Below, one piece after another: positions 34,492 to 42,771 of a DNA stretch of 64,000 bases (the first letter of the stretch is position 1; every line of letters begins with the position of its first letter). The translations under genes and the position numbers were made by a program. The notes under the pieces were generated by a model. It was not told where the DNA came from and ran no database searches. It saw nothing but the letters and a program-made list of their open reading frames with translations. The stretch is from the NCBI RefSeq assembly GCF_001552595.1, contig NZ_BCRM01000005.1:248001-312000 (forward strand), given 5' to 3'. The DNA is from Rhodococcus erythropolis NBRC 15567 (GTDB taxonomy: Bacteria > Actinomycetota > Actinomycetes > Mycobacteriales > Mycobacteriaceae).

Positions 34492-35100
34492 TCAGGAGTT
34501 CGGCTGCTTCAGCTTTCCGCAGGGTCCCGGAACGGTGGACGTGCTGCGTGAGGTGAGGAGCGTCTCGACGATCTGTCGATCCTCGGGGCTCAGTGACGGG
34601 TCGATGAAGTTGAGCTTGGGCGCCCCCAGTTCGCGGACTCGCCCGGCGAGGGTCGCTACAAATGACACTCGTTCTTCGTCATCGTCGTTGACGTCGTGGA
34701 TCTGCAGCACCGACACCGGAAACTTGCGCAGCGTCACAGGCAGGAAGCGGGCGCTGAGCACATGGTCGACGTTGAATCCCGCCCACTGCCCCTGGTTGGC
34801 TTCCACGCATTCGGCGTCGGAGTGAATTGCGCTCTCGCCGATGTACTTACGGGCGGGGAGCATCTTCTTCGGTGCTAGTTCGGATGCACCTTGCTGCAGC
34901 ACGGGAAAGTCGCCGTCCGAGTACAACCAGGGTTGGTTGGCCATCGAGATCAACCGGCCGGCGTCCAGATCCGGGAGATAGCGAGACTTGAGGAGAAACG
35001 CAACGCTGTCGACCGAGATGCCCAGCAGTTCGGCGGCCTTCTGTCGGCTCATCGCAAACGTCGGGGCATTCTTCGGGGCGATCTGGATCAAATTGACCAT
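34492..35100 (-). CDS. Hypothetical protein with N-terminal HTH-like segment
   Basis: 202 residues, not recognised. Residues about 18-42 (SRQKAAELLGISVDSVAFLL) look like an excisionase/MerR-type helix-turn-helix, followed by a mixed domain with no known motif. The start at 35100 is well supported by CAGGAG five bases upstream. It lies downstream of and convergent with hemH, at the left end of a four-gene block absent from the mycobacterial order. It may be a DNA-binding regulator; nothing shows the target. Confidence 0.65.
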   Translation of the reverse strand: MVNLIQIAPKNAPTFAMSRQKAAELLGISVDSVAFLLKSRYLPDLDAGRLISMANQPWLYSDGDFPVLQQGASELAPKKMLPARKYIGESAIHSDAECVEANQGQWAGFNVDHVLSARFLPVTLRKFPVSVLQIHDVNDDDEERVSFVATLAGRVRELGAPKLNFIDPSLSPEDRQIVETLLTSRSTSTVPGPCGKLKQPNS

Positions 35101-35206
35101 GCGAACTCCTGTAAGTGTTCAATTTTTGCGGGTTTGGTACAGCTGACATGACAATTCGCCGATTATCAACCTCTAGCTGATTTCCGACTTGTAGATGAGT
35201 CGGTTG

Positions 35207-35548
35207 TCACCATCCGAGTTCACGCAACCGGGGATCTCCGATCCCGAAGTGGTGGCCGATTTCGTGGATCACGGTTCGGCGAACTTGCTCGATCACCTCG
35301 TCTTCGGTGCTGCAGATCGCACAGATGGCCCTGCGATAGATCGTGATGCGGTCGGGGAGGACGCCGGCGTACGTGGTGGTTCTCTTGGTCAGCGGGATGC
35401 CCTGATACAACCCGAGCAGCCCCGGTCGTCCACCTTCGAGTTGTACGGTCACCGCGACGTTGGCCATCTCCGCACCCAACTTCGGGGGCAGACTGTCGAG
35501 CGCCCGCTTGACCATGTCCTCGAACTGACTGTCGTCCACGTCGATCAT
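35207..35548 (-). CDS. Small zincin-like metallopeptidase (DUF1025 family)
   Basis: 113 residues from the ATG at 35548 (MIDVDDSQFEDMV, the usual family start; the frame opens earlier at 35590). HEIGHHFGI at 95-103 is a short zincin HExxH site with His95, Glu96 and His99, and the Asp further on (GIGDPR) may be the third ligand. This small actinobacterial metallopeptidase family has no established substrate. The divergent HTH gene starts 78 bp away, so the pair shares a promoter region. Confidence 0.85.
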   Translation of the reverse strand: MIDVDDSQFEDMVKRALDSLPPKLGAEMANVAVTVQLEGGRPGLLGLYQGIPLTKRTTTYAGVLPDRITIYRRAICAICSTEDEVIEQVRRTVIHEIGHHFGIGDPRLRELGW

Positions 35549-35625
35549 CTGCCCATTGTGCGTGCGAGGGCGGGATCCGGGTGTGTCCATGTGGAAACAG
35601 TGCAGCTTACGGCTATGTTCATTGC

Positions 35626-36117
35626 GTGGCCGAAGACCTCTATCACCGTTACGAATTCACATTCATCGTTCAGATGCTGACAGTCTCGCAAGAGCAGGCG
35701 ATCGAAGAGAGCTTGGGCGGAAAGGTCGAGGACCGGCGTGGACTGCAGTTGCTGACGCTCACCTCGGAAGGTATGCGAGCGGCGACGACAGCTATCACCG
35801 TGGTCGACCAGTTGGTGGCTGCAGGCGTGCGTCCCCAGCGGACGCATCCCGATTTGGTGTCACGTCAGGACATTGCCGACCGTGCGGGAGTGACGAGGCA
35901 GGCTGTCGGACAATGGGTGCGAGGGGTCCGGCAGGCGGCCACTCCCTTCCCGATTCCGTACAACTCGGTCGCCGGGGGGATCTGGTTCTGGGGCGATGTC
36001 CTGGATTGGTTGCGCCGTCAGGGGTACAGCCAGGACACCGGTTTGCGCTACCCGACGTTGGACGAACATATTCGCATCGACCGCCATATTGCGATCAATC
36101 ACAAGACTGCGGGTTGA
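35626..36117 (+). CDS. HTH DNA-binding protein, uncharacterised
   Basis: 163 residues from GTG 35626; the ATG or GTG 15 codons upstream lacks a ribosome site, so the start is uncertain. Residues 78-102 (SRQDIADRAGVTRQAVGQWV) form a clear helix-turn-helix, followed by a hydrophobic, Trp-rich C-terminal part (GGIWFWGDVLDWLRRQGY). The layout resembles small actinobacterial regulators that recognise DNA with a winged or MerR-like fold. It precedes hoxX on the same strand and could control it or the divergent metallopeptidase; this is inference from position only. Confidence 0.72.
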   Translation: MAEDLYHRYEFTFIVQMLTVSQEQAIEESLGGKVEDRRGLQLLTLTSEGMRAATTAITVVDQLVAAGVRPQRTHPDLVSRQDIADRAGVTRQAVGQWVRGVRQAATPFPIPYNSVAGGIWFWGDVLDWLRRQGYSQDTGLRYPTLDEHIRIDRHIAINHKTAG

Positions 36118-36271
36118 CCGATCAAGCGGTTTGCCTGAAAATAGCTATTGAAACAAACCGACGGTAGGTATAAAGTCCCTAAATACCTCAATCAATCTAT
36201 CGGTGCGTCGGCCCTGCTCTGGGGGGAGTTCGGTCTGCGCTGCAGATACCCGAGCATGCGAGCAGGAATCC

Positions 36272-38065
36272 ATGGTTTCGACCCCCGAAGTTAGACCGAT
36301 GCCCAAATCGGCCGCACTCACGACTTCTGTGGCTATTTCCAGCGTTGGAGCAACGACGAAGCTACGCGAAGCTGCACCGGGCAGGGGCCGTCTGCGAGCG
36401 GCGACGGCGGCGCTGTTCCGGCGCTCACGCCCACGCGCGGCTTCCGCGCCACCGTTGAGCGTGCTTCTTCTCGTCACCTCCGACAATGGTCTCTCGCAGC
36501 GGGCTGGTCTTGTTCTTCGCGAGGCGGGGCACCAAGTCCGCACCGCCGTCGTCGCCGACGCGGACGCAGTGCTGGCCGCGACGTCTGCGGGAGATTTTGA
36601 TCTCATCATCTGCCCGTTTCTGAAAGCCTATGTACCGGAATCTATTTGGCAGCAGTGGACAACGATCATCATCCATCCCGGCCCGCCCGGTGATCGCGGA
36701 CCGTCGTCGCTGGACTGGGCGATAACGGATGGCGAACCGATCTGGGGAGTGACCGCGTTGCAGGCCGCCGAGGAACTCGATGCCGGAGCGGTGTGGGCGT
36801 GGCGGACATTCGAACTCCAGAGCGGTGTAACCAAATCTTCGGTATACAACGAGGCAGTCACCGACGCGGCGATGGAGTGCATTACGGAGGTCGTCGAACA
36901 TTTCCGTACTCCTGACTTCCAGGCGATCCCATCGGACCGAGTTGCGCTGCCCGTGGCATCGGCCCGATCGAGGCCCAGCATGAAACAGGCCGATCGCGTT
37001 TTCAGCTGGGAGGAAGACGCGTCGAGCATCGTCCGCGCCGTCAACGCCGCCGACGGGTTTCCCGGCGTCGCCGTTCAGTTGGGGCTCGACCGGGTCTACG
37101 TCTACGACGCTCACCCCGATACCCACGTCGATGCAGCGCCCGGCACCATTGTCGAGTACTTCCACCAGGCGATACGTGTCGCCACCGGTGCGGGCTCCGT
37201 ATGGATCGGACATGCGCGGCTCGTCGGCGCCGGCAATGTCAAACTTCCGTCGACCGCGGTCGTACGTCCGGACGTGTTCGTTCCACAGGTCTGGGAGAGT
37301 CGTTACCCCGAGACCGACTATCACCGCGACGGCGAAATCGGATATCTCTCGTTCCGCTTCTACAACGGTGCGATGAGTACGAAGCAATGCGCCCGACTGG
37401 CCGCCAGGCTCCGCTGGGCGATCGCGCAGGACACCAAGATCCTTGTCCTGACGGGTGACTACGACAGATTCAGCAACGGTATCCACCTCAACGTCATCGA
37501 GACAGCGTCGGATCAAGCCGGAGAAGCGTGGGCCAACATCAAAGCCATCAACGAGATCGCGAAAGCGATCGTCACCTGTACGGAACAGGTTGTGGTGGCG
37601 GCATTCACAGGCAACGCCGGTGCCGGCGGGGTCATGCTCCCGCTTGGAGCCGACGTAGTCGTGGCCAGGGACGGTGTGGTTCTCAATCCTCATTACGCCA
37701 CGATGGGCCTGTTCGGCTCGGAACTGCACACGTACACACTTCCGGCTCGGGTCGGCGAGGAGCAGGCCCGCAGCCTGCTGGCCGAGTGCAGTGCGATCGG
37801 TATCCGTCGAGCCTTGGACATCGGACTTGTCGACGCGATCGGCCCCAGACGGCCGGATCTGTTCGAGGCGTGGTTGCACGAGGTCGCCACCGACTTGCTC
37901 GAAGGAGATCGGATGGAATCGATGCTGGAGCGCAAACGTCTTCGACTGGAACGTGATCCGGTGGAGCCCTACGAGGAGCGTGAGCTCGAAGAGATGAAGA
38001 TCGACATGTTCGGTGACCGCAACGGGTTTGCCGAGAAACGCCGGAACTTCGTGCTCAAGCTCTGA
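36272..38065 (+). CDS. hoxX: HoxX-like CO-generating hydrogenase maturation protein
   Basis: 597 residues from ATG 36272 (GCAGGA upstream; GTG 36203 also in frame). A low-complexity N-terminal stretch of about 60 residues is followed by a formyltransferase domain (about 62-345; HPGPPGDRGPSSLDWAI at 135-151) and an enoyl-CoA hydratase-like domain (about 353-560; AAFTGNAGAGGVML oxyanion region). This two-domain order is that of HoxX, which takes formyl from N10-formyl-THF to CoA and decarbonylates formyl-CoA to CO for [NiFe]-hydrogenase assembly in air. No hydrogenase genes are in the window. It overlaps the converging gene by 11 bp. Confidence 0.85.
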   Translation: MVSTPEVRPMPKSAALTTSVAISSVGATTKLREAAPGRGRLRAATAALFRRSRPRAASAPPLSVLLLVTSDNGLSQRAGLVLREAGHQVRTAVVADADAVLAATSAGDFDLIICPFLKAYVPESIWQQWTTIIIHPGPPGDRGPSSLDWAITDGEPIWGVTALQAAEELDAGAVWAWRTFELQSGVTKSSVYNEAVTDAAMECITEVVEHFRTPDFQAIPSDRVALPVASARSRPSMKQADRVFSWEEDASSIVRAVNAADGFPGVAVQLGLDRVYVYDAHPDTHVDAAPGTIVEYFHQAIRVATGAGSVWIGHARLVGAGNVKLPSTAVVRPDVFVPQVWESRYPETDYHRDGEIGYLSFRFYNGAMSTKQCARLAARLRWAIAQDTKILVLTGDYDRFSNGIHLNVIETASDQAGEAWANIKAINEIAKAIVTCTEQVVVAAFTGNAGAGGVMLPLGADVVVARDGVVLNPHYATMGLFGSELHTYTLPARVGEEQARSLLAECSAIGIRRALDIGLVDAIGPRRPDLFEAWLHEVATDLLEGDRMESMLERKRLRLERDPVEPYEERELEEMKIDMFGDRNGFAEKRRNFVLKL

Positions 38066-38846
38066 TCGACACGCTGTTCGCCGACGCGACACGGGCAGTG
38101 CGAACGACGTCCCACAGTCGTCGCAGCAGGTCGTCACGCCTCTGCGCAGTGGACACGCTCGGGGCCTGATTGGTCGAGACCGACGCAGCGACGGTAAGAA
38201 TGGCTGCCACGTTGTCGGCGGTGTCGATCACCTGTAGATGCCGAGGTGACAGTGTCGACGGCCAGCGGTACCCGGCCTGGGCCTGCAGCGCTTCGGCGAC
38301 CAGCGTACGAGCGTCGCCCCCAGGCATTCCGGTGGCTACGGCCGGAAGCCCGCCGAGCACCTCCGCTGCGTCCCGAACAGCCTGGCGCAGTTCGTATTCG
38401 GCTTCACGGAGTCCGATCGATTCGGCACTGCCCGCCACGGTGGGAATGGAGAAAACCGTCCACCGTAAGACGTCCGGACCTTCCTTCGACGGCACGAGGC
38501 CGACTCCCGGCTTCCCGACGGAGCCGATCTGTATCCCTTCACCCGTTGCGATCGCAGCGCGCGCGAACTCGGTGCCTGTGGGCAGGCCACGTACATCGCC
38601 GGCCGTAGGAAGGACCAGGCGGACTTCAGCAGCCTCCGAGCGTGCGATTCTCAACAGGGTGGACACACCCGAAGCCGTGACTCCCGGCCACTCGAGATCG
38701 TGACGGACCGCGGTTTCCGCATCGGCGGCGCCGATCAGGTGCATCGGCGCCCACGCGGCAAGGGCGTCGATGACGTCGTCCGGCGCAGCGTCGCCGGCGA
38801 GCCATGACGCTGCCCACACGGTGAGGGTTGCGCTGGGAGAACTCAT
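38055..38846 (-). CDS. Conserved hypothetical protein (Rv1486c-like)
   Basis: 263 residues from ATG 38846; the frame opens earlier at 38942 but that part overlaps the divergent DUF3097 gene. Sequence is Ala/Val-rich with no membrane segment and no catalytic motif I recognise. Position between the ferrochelatase and NfeD genes fits M. tuberculosis Rv1486c, a conserved unknown. It may be a cytosolic actinobacterial protein; function not known. The start is divergent from DUF3097 with a 67-bp gap, so the two share a promoter region. Confidence 0.75.
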   Translation of the reverse strand: MSSPSATLTVWAASWLAGDAAPDDVIDALAAWAPMHLIGAADAETAVRHDLEWPGVTASGVSTLLRIARSEAAEVRLVLPTAGDVRGLPTGTEFARAAIATGEGIQIGSVGKPGVGLVPSKEGPDVLRWTVFSIPTVAGSAESIGLREAEYELRQAVRDAAEVLGGLPAVATGMPGGDARTLVAEALQAQAGYRWPSTLSPRHLQVIDTADNVAAILTVAASVSTNQAPSVSTAQRRDDLLRRLWDVVRTARVASANSVSIRA

Positions 38847-38913
38847 GACCGTGAAGTTTAGTTCGGCGTGGCGACATGCGCGGCCCCGGCATTGTGACCT
38901 AGCGTGATCCGGC

Positions 38914-39741
38914 GTGAGCGGTGGCAACGGATACGGTGACATTTTTGCGGGTCATACCCGCAAACAGAAGCGCGTGACGCCTGAAGTGGCGGCCGAACGT
39001 GATCTTGTCGTCGAGGATGCGGCGACAGGATTCTGCGGTGCGGTAGTCGGTTTCGAGCGCACGTACGACGGCGATTTCGTGCGACTCGAGGACGGGCGTT
39101 CCCGGACGCGGTTGTTCGCGATGCGCGAGGCGGCCTTCCTCATCGACGGCTCACCGGTCACCCTCGTTCGCCCGGCCCCCAAGCCCGCGTCCACCAAACC
39201 CGCACGATCGGCTTCGGGTTCGACCCGAGTCGAAGGCTTACGTGCACGCACGGCACTGCCCAGCCGGATCTGGGTGGAGGGAGTACACGATGCTGCCCTC
39301 GTCGAGCGGGTGTGGGGCCATGACCTTCGCGTCGAAGGTGTTGTCGTCGAACATCTCGAAGGGCTCGACAATCTGGGGGAGCGGCTTGCCGAATTCGGGC
39401 CGGGCCCCGGCCGCCGTGTCGGTGTCCTCGTCGACCACCTGGTCACCGGTTCCAAGGAAACCCAACTGACTCAGGGCCTCGGCCCGAACGTGTTGGTGAC
39501 CGGACATCCGTACATCGACGTGTGGGAGGCCGTTCGTCCCAAATCTGTCGGAATCGCCTCCTGGCCGAAGATTCCACGCGGCGAGGATTGGAAGACGGGA
39601 ATCTGCCGCGAACTGGGCTGGGGGACACCTCAGGAGGGCTGGCGGCGGGTCTACAACTCGGTCGAGAGCTTCCGCGATCTGGAAGCTCCCTTGATCGGTG
39701 CCGTCGAACAACTTGTCGATTTCGTTACCGAGCCGAACTGA
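38914..39741 (+). CDS. DUF3097 domain protein
   Basis: 275 residues from GTG 38914. It matches the actinobacterial DUF3097 family: a short N-terminal domain (GFCGAVVGFERTYDGDFVRL), a Pro/Ala/Lys linker near 88-105, then a conserved core (RIWVEGVHDAALVERVWG, VGVLVDHLVTGSKE, GHPYIDVWEAV). The WVEGxxDAxLVE and VDHL stretches resemble a Toprim-like fold (Glu and DxD-type acids), which would suggest nucleic-acid or nucleotide chemistry; that is inference. Function unknown. No clear ribosome site was found. Confidence 0.8.
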   Translation: MSGGNGYGDIFAGHTRKQKRVTPEVAAERDLVVEDAATGFCGAVVGFERTYDGDFVRLEDGRSRTRLFAMREAAFLIDGSPVTLVRPAPKPASTKPARSASGSTRVEGLRARTALPSRIWVEGVHDAALVERVWGHDLRVEGVVVEHLEGLDNLGERLAEFGPGPGRRVGVLVDHLVTGSKETQLTQGLGPNVLVTGHPYIDVWEAVRPKSVGIASWPKIPRGEDWKTGICRELGWGTPQEGWRRVYNSVESFRDLEAPLIGAVEQLVDFVTEPN

Positions 39742-39783
39742 CGTAGCGGCGGCCTGGGTCACACATTCTGGTTAGATGGTGTT

Positions 39784-40215
39784 GTGGCTGCACTTATTTG
39801 GCTGATCGGAGCACTGGTGCTCGCCGGGGCCGAAGCGCTGGTGGGGGATTTCTTCCTGCTGATGCTCGCCGGTGGGGCGCTCGCTACTGCCGGTGTCAGT
39901 GCTGTCACCGACTTCCCGGTGTGGGTCGACGCCGTCATGTTCGGAGTGTTCTCCGCCGCCCTCGTCCTGGGTGTGCGACCGATCATGTTGCGTCGCTTCG
40001 GTAGTCCGCCACCGACCCCGACCGGAATTCAGGCACTCGAAGGTAAACACGCTCTGGTTCTGGAAGAAGTGGGCGAGCATTCCGGGCAGGTCAAGTTGAA
40101 CGGCGAGGTGTGGACTGCCAGGCCGTACGACACCACCGAGGTGTACCCGCCGGGCACCAAGGTGACGGTGATGGAAATCAACGGCGCAACAGCAGTCGTC
40201 TGGAGGGGACCTTAA
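39784..40215 (+). CDS. NfeD-like membrane protein
   Basis: 143 residues, GTG start. Two to three membrane segments (about 3-20, 25-45, 48-66) followed by a C-terminal OB-fold NfeD domain (GIQALEGKHALVLEEVG to VYPPGTKVTVMEINGATAVV). NfeD proteins pair with SPFH/stomatin proteins in membrane microdomains; the partner follows with a one-base overlap (TAATG). The pair corresponds to Rv1487-Rv1488. Confidence 0.9.
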   Translation: MAALIWLIGALVLAGAEALVGDFFLLMLAGGALATAGVSAVTDFPVWVDAVMFGVFSAALVLGVRPIMLRRFGSPPPTPTGIQALEGKHALVLEEVGEHSGQVKLNGEVWTARPYDTTEVYPPGTKVTVMEINGATAVVWRGP

Positions 40216-41498
40216 TGGCAGCACTCATAGTGCTCGGTGTGTTGGTGCTATTCGTGATCTTGGTGGTCGCGAAGTCGGTAGCACTGGTACCGCAGGCAGA
40301 AGCCGCGGTGATCGAGCGGCTCGGTAGGTATTCGAAGACGGTGTCCGGTCAGCTCACATTCTTGATCCCGTTCGCCGATCGTGTGCGCGCCAAGGTGGAT
40401 CTTCGTGAGCGGGTGGTCTCCTTCCCACCGCAACCGGTGATCACCCAGGACAACCTGACACTGTCCATCGACACGGTGGTGTACTTCCAGGTCACCAATC
40501 CGCAAGCTGCGGTGTACGAGATCAGCAACTACATCGCTGCCGTCGAGCAGTTGACAACCACGACGCTGCGAAACGTCGTCGGCGGAATGACCCTCGAAGA
40601 GACGCTGACCTCGCGTGATTCCATCAACGGTCAGCTTCGTGGTGTCCTCGACGAGGCGACCGGCCGCTGGGGCCTGCGAGTGGCCCGCGTCGAACTCAAG
40701 AGCATCGATCCTCCGCCCTCCATCCAGGAGTCGATGGAAAAGCAGATGAAGGCGGACCGCGAGAAGCGCGCGATGATTCTGACGGCTGAAGGCCACCGCG
40801 AATCCGCTATCAAGACAGCCGAGGGTGCCAAGCAGAGCCAGATTCTTTCCGCCGAGGGCAACAAGCAGGCCTCGATCCTCAACGCCGAGGGTGAGCGTCA
40901 GTCCCAGATTCTTCGGGCTCAAGGTGACCGCGCGGCCAAGTACTTGCAGGCCCAAGGCGAGGCCAAGGCCATCGAGAAGGTTTTTGCTGCTATCAAGTCC
41001 GGTAAGCCGACTCCGGAATTGCTTGCATACCAGTATCTTCAGACGTTGCCGCAGATGGCGCAAGGCGATGCGAACAAGGTGTGGCTCGTGCCCAGCGACT
41101 TCGGTGACGCACTGAAGGGATTTGCGAAAACGCTTGGCGCGCAGGGGCAGGACGGTGTCTTCCGTTACGAGCCGCCGGCCGCCGAAGAGAATCTTCCCAA
41201 CCCTGAGGACGATTCAGCTGAGGTGGCGGAGTGGTTCGAAACGAAATCCGATCCGGCTATCGCAGAAGCAGTCCGTGCTGCTGAAGTTGCTGCACGTACT
41301 CCCGTCGAAGATCCGGCGGCTGCGGTCAGGCACCTCCGTGAAAGTGCGCCCGAGCAGCCCGGATTCGTAGATCCCGCGCTGCCGCAGCAGAGTGAAAATC
41401 CTTGGCCCGGTCAGCTACCGCTGCCGTCCGAACGCGAAGAGTTCCAGCAGAAGTACCCCTACCAGGATCAGCCGCCGGAGGGCGGCCAGCGCCGGTAG
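40215..41498 (+). CDS. SPFH/band 7 (stomatin-like) membrane protein
   Basis: 427 residues from ATG 40215, with GGAGGGGA upstream; the longer frame to 40110 overlaps NfeD and is rejected. One N-terminal membrane segment (about 3-20), an SPFH domain (about 22-190), then a coiled-coil region with repeats of the AEGxxxSxI type (about 190-270) and a Pro/Glu-rich tail. Such proteins oligomerise on the inner membrane face and scaffold microdomains. Translational coupling with NfeD supports a complex. A hairpin follows. Confidence 0.93.
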   Translation: MAALIVLGVLVLFVILVVAKSVALVPQAEAAVIERLGRYSKTVSGQLTFLIPFADRVRAKVDLRERVVSFPPQPVITQDNLTLSIDTVVYFQVTNPQAAVYEISNYIAAVEQLTTTTLRNVVGGMTLEETLTSRDSINGQLRGVLDEATGRWGLRVARVELKSIDPPPSIQESMEKQMKADREKRAMILTAEGHRESAIKTAEGAKQSQILSAEGNKQASILNAEGERQSQILRAQGDRAAKYLQAQGEAKAIEKVFAAIKSGKPTPELLAYQYLQTLPQMAQGDANKVWLVPSDFGDALKGFAKTLGAQGQDGVFRYEPPAAEENLPNPEDDSAEVAEWFETKSDPAIAEAVRAAEVAARTPVEDPAAAVRHLRESAPEQPGFVDPALPQQSENPWPGQLPLPSEREEFQQKYPYQDQPPEGGQRR

Positions 41499-41515
41499 GC
41501 TCCTCTCGTAGTAAT

Positions 41516-41557
41516 CGGGACGGGCACTCGTCACCTACGTGATGAGTGCCCGTCCCG
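41516..41557. terminator. Terminator-like hairpin between convergent genes
   Basis: Arms 41516-41534 and 41539-41557 pair over 19 bp with one mismatch; the loop CTAC contains the stop codon of the minus-strand membrane gene. The right arm therefore encodes the last residues of that protein. No T-run follows on either strand, so efficiency is uncertain. Confidence 0.65.
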
Positions 41558-42068
41558 TTCCGCATACAGCGATCGCCCAGAGGACACTGACGAAGGTTCC
41601 CATGATGAACTGCTCGGACGCGTGAGGTTCGCGAAGTTCCGGGTACCGTGCGAGCCCCTTGACTGCCAAGACGATCGCGATCCCCTCCGGCCAGGTTGCG
41701 AGAATCGACGCCGCCACCGCGAGCCGTTCGAGGATGCCGATCACACGTCCGCCGCGAAGAGGTCCGGCGTCCGGTGCCGGGCTCCCGTCCGGTTGGCGAC
41801 GAGCGATCTTGAAGGTGGCAAGTACCAACGGTGCACCGGCCGTGGCGGCGGCAAGTACGCACAGGACAAGCGTCGCCCCGAGAGCGAAACCGGTGACCGG
41901 GGTCGTTCGGGTCGATGCCAGTGCGGCAACACCCAGCGCCGGAAGAGCCACCACGGACGACGCCCATTCGGGGACTTCCAGTCGACCACGACTGAGCGGT
42001 CCCAGTGCCGCCGCAACTGCTGGTGCCGCGGCGGCGACGGCGAGCGCGATCAACGCCAGAACGACCAT
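41535..42068 (-). CDS. Small integral membrane protein
   Basis: 177 residues, about four to five membrane segments (VVLALIALAVAAAAPAVAAAL; SSVVALPALGVAALA; GFALGATLVLCVLAA; IAIVLAVKGLA; FVSVLWAIAVCG). Not recognised beyond that. It is 55 bp downstream of the SatD-like gene on the same strand, and a SatD/SatE-type partnership (cytosolic DNA-binding protein plus membrane protein) is suggested by the pairing only. Confidence 0.75.
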   Translation of the reverse strand: MVVLALIALAVAAAAPAVAAALGPLSRGRLEVPEWASSVVALPALGVAALASTRTTPVTGFALGATLVLCVLAAATAGAPLVLATFKIARRQPDGSPAPDAGPLRGGRVIGILERLAVAASILATWPEGIAIVLAVKGLARYPELREPHASEQFIMGTFVSVLWAIAVCGTGRALIT

Positions 42069-42123
42069 GTATTCGAGCCCCCTGCTGTGTCGACGAGTTT
42101 GTACCGGTGCGAGCGTGAGCAGT

Positions 42124-42720
42124 CTAGGGCTGGAGTCTGACCAAAAGTCGTTCTGCGAGTCTGCGCCCGGCGAGTTCTGCGTGCCACCCGGCTGTCAGGA
42201 GTCGCTTGGACATGGCTTGCTTGGTGATTCCGAGGTGGGCTGCCGCGCTGACCTGAGTGAGTCCGCTGTCCATCAGAGCGATGGCTTCGCGTCCGTCCTT
42301 CGTCTGTCTCGTGACAATCGTTCCGAGCAAGGTGAACGCGGCATCGACATCGGCGGCGAGTTCGTCGCGTGAGCTATCGGCCGGCGCCTGTTCGACAGCA
42401 ATTCTGGCCGGAGCTCGCTTGGCTCGCTCGACGGCGATCCGAGCAGCTTCGAATGCCGGTCCGCGTCCGGCCCGGGTCTGCCGTGGGAGAGGCTGCTCGA
42501 CGGGACCGATCCCGATCCCGACACTCCAGTGCTCGCGCCGAATCAGCTCGAGTGCGACGAGGACGAGTAGCGCCGGATCGTCGGTCACCGCTTGAATCTC
42601 GTCGCCCGCCGTGCGCTCGAACGGCCGCAGGAGCCTGCGATCGGCCATGTCGTCGATGATGTCCCCGACGCGGTCGACATCGCGTCGGCTACCTCGCTGA
42701 TCCACTGTCAGTACGAACAT
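42124..42720 (-). CDS. SatD-like protein with C-terminal HTH
   Basis: 198 residues. The N-terminal half (MFVLTVDQRGSRRD to RTAGDEIQAV and WSVGIGIG) resembles SatD-family or nucleotidyl-cyclase-like folds; the C-terminal part contains a helix-turn-helix (LTQVSAAAHLGITKQAMSKR). Two identical-spaced palindromes lie 2-51 bp upstream of its start, as expected for an autoregulated DNA-binding protein. The downstream membrane gene is probably in the same transcript. The signal it senses is unknown. Confidence 0.75.
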   Translation of the reverse strand: MFVLTVDQRGSRRDVDRVGDIIDDMADRRLLRPFERTAGDEIQAVTDDPALLVLVALELIRREHWSVGIGIGPVEQPLPRQTRAGRGPAFEAARIAVERAKRAPARIAVEQAPADSSRDELAADVDAAFTLLGTIVTRQTKDGREAIALMDSGLTQVSAAAHLGITKQAMSKRLLTAGWHAELAGRRLAERLLVRLQP

Positions 42721-42721
42721 T

Positions 42722-42771
42722 AGTCAATGCTAGATAGTTGACTGTCAATAGTCAATCGTTTTGGGTTGACT
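42722..42771. promoter_or_regulatory. Tandem palindromic operators at the SatD-like gene
   Basis: Two inverted repeats of the form AGTCAA-N10-TTGACT, at 42722-42743 and 42750-42771, 28 bp apart; a further GTCAAT half-site sits between (42744-42749). The AT-rich region is immediately upstream of the SatD-like start on the minus strand, and the second copy overlaps the 3' end of the TVP38 gene. Likely binding sites for the SatD-like HTH protein. Confidence 0.75.

Noticed and set aside
36118-36271. Attachment site or IS remnant left of hoxX
   Set aside because: The region is AT-rich, but no terminal inverted repeats, target duplication, tRNA fragment or transposase remnant was seen.
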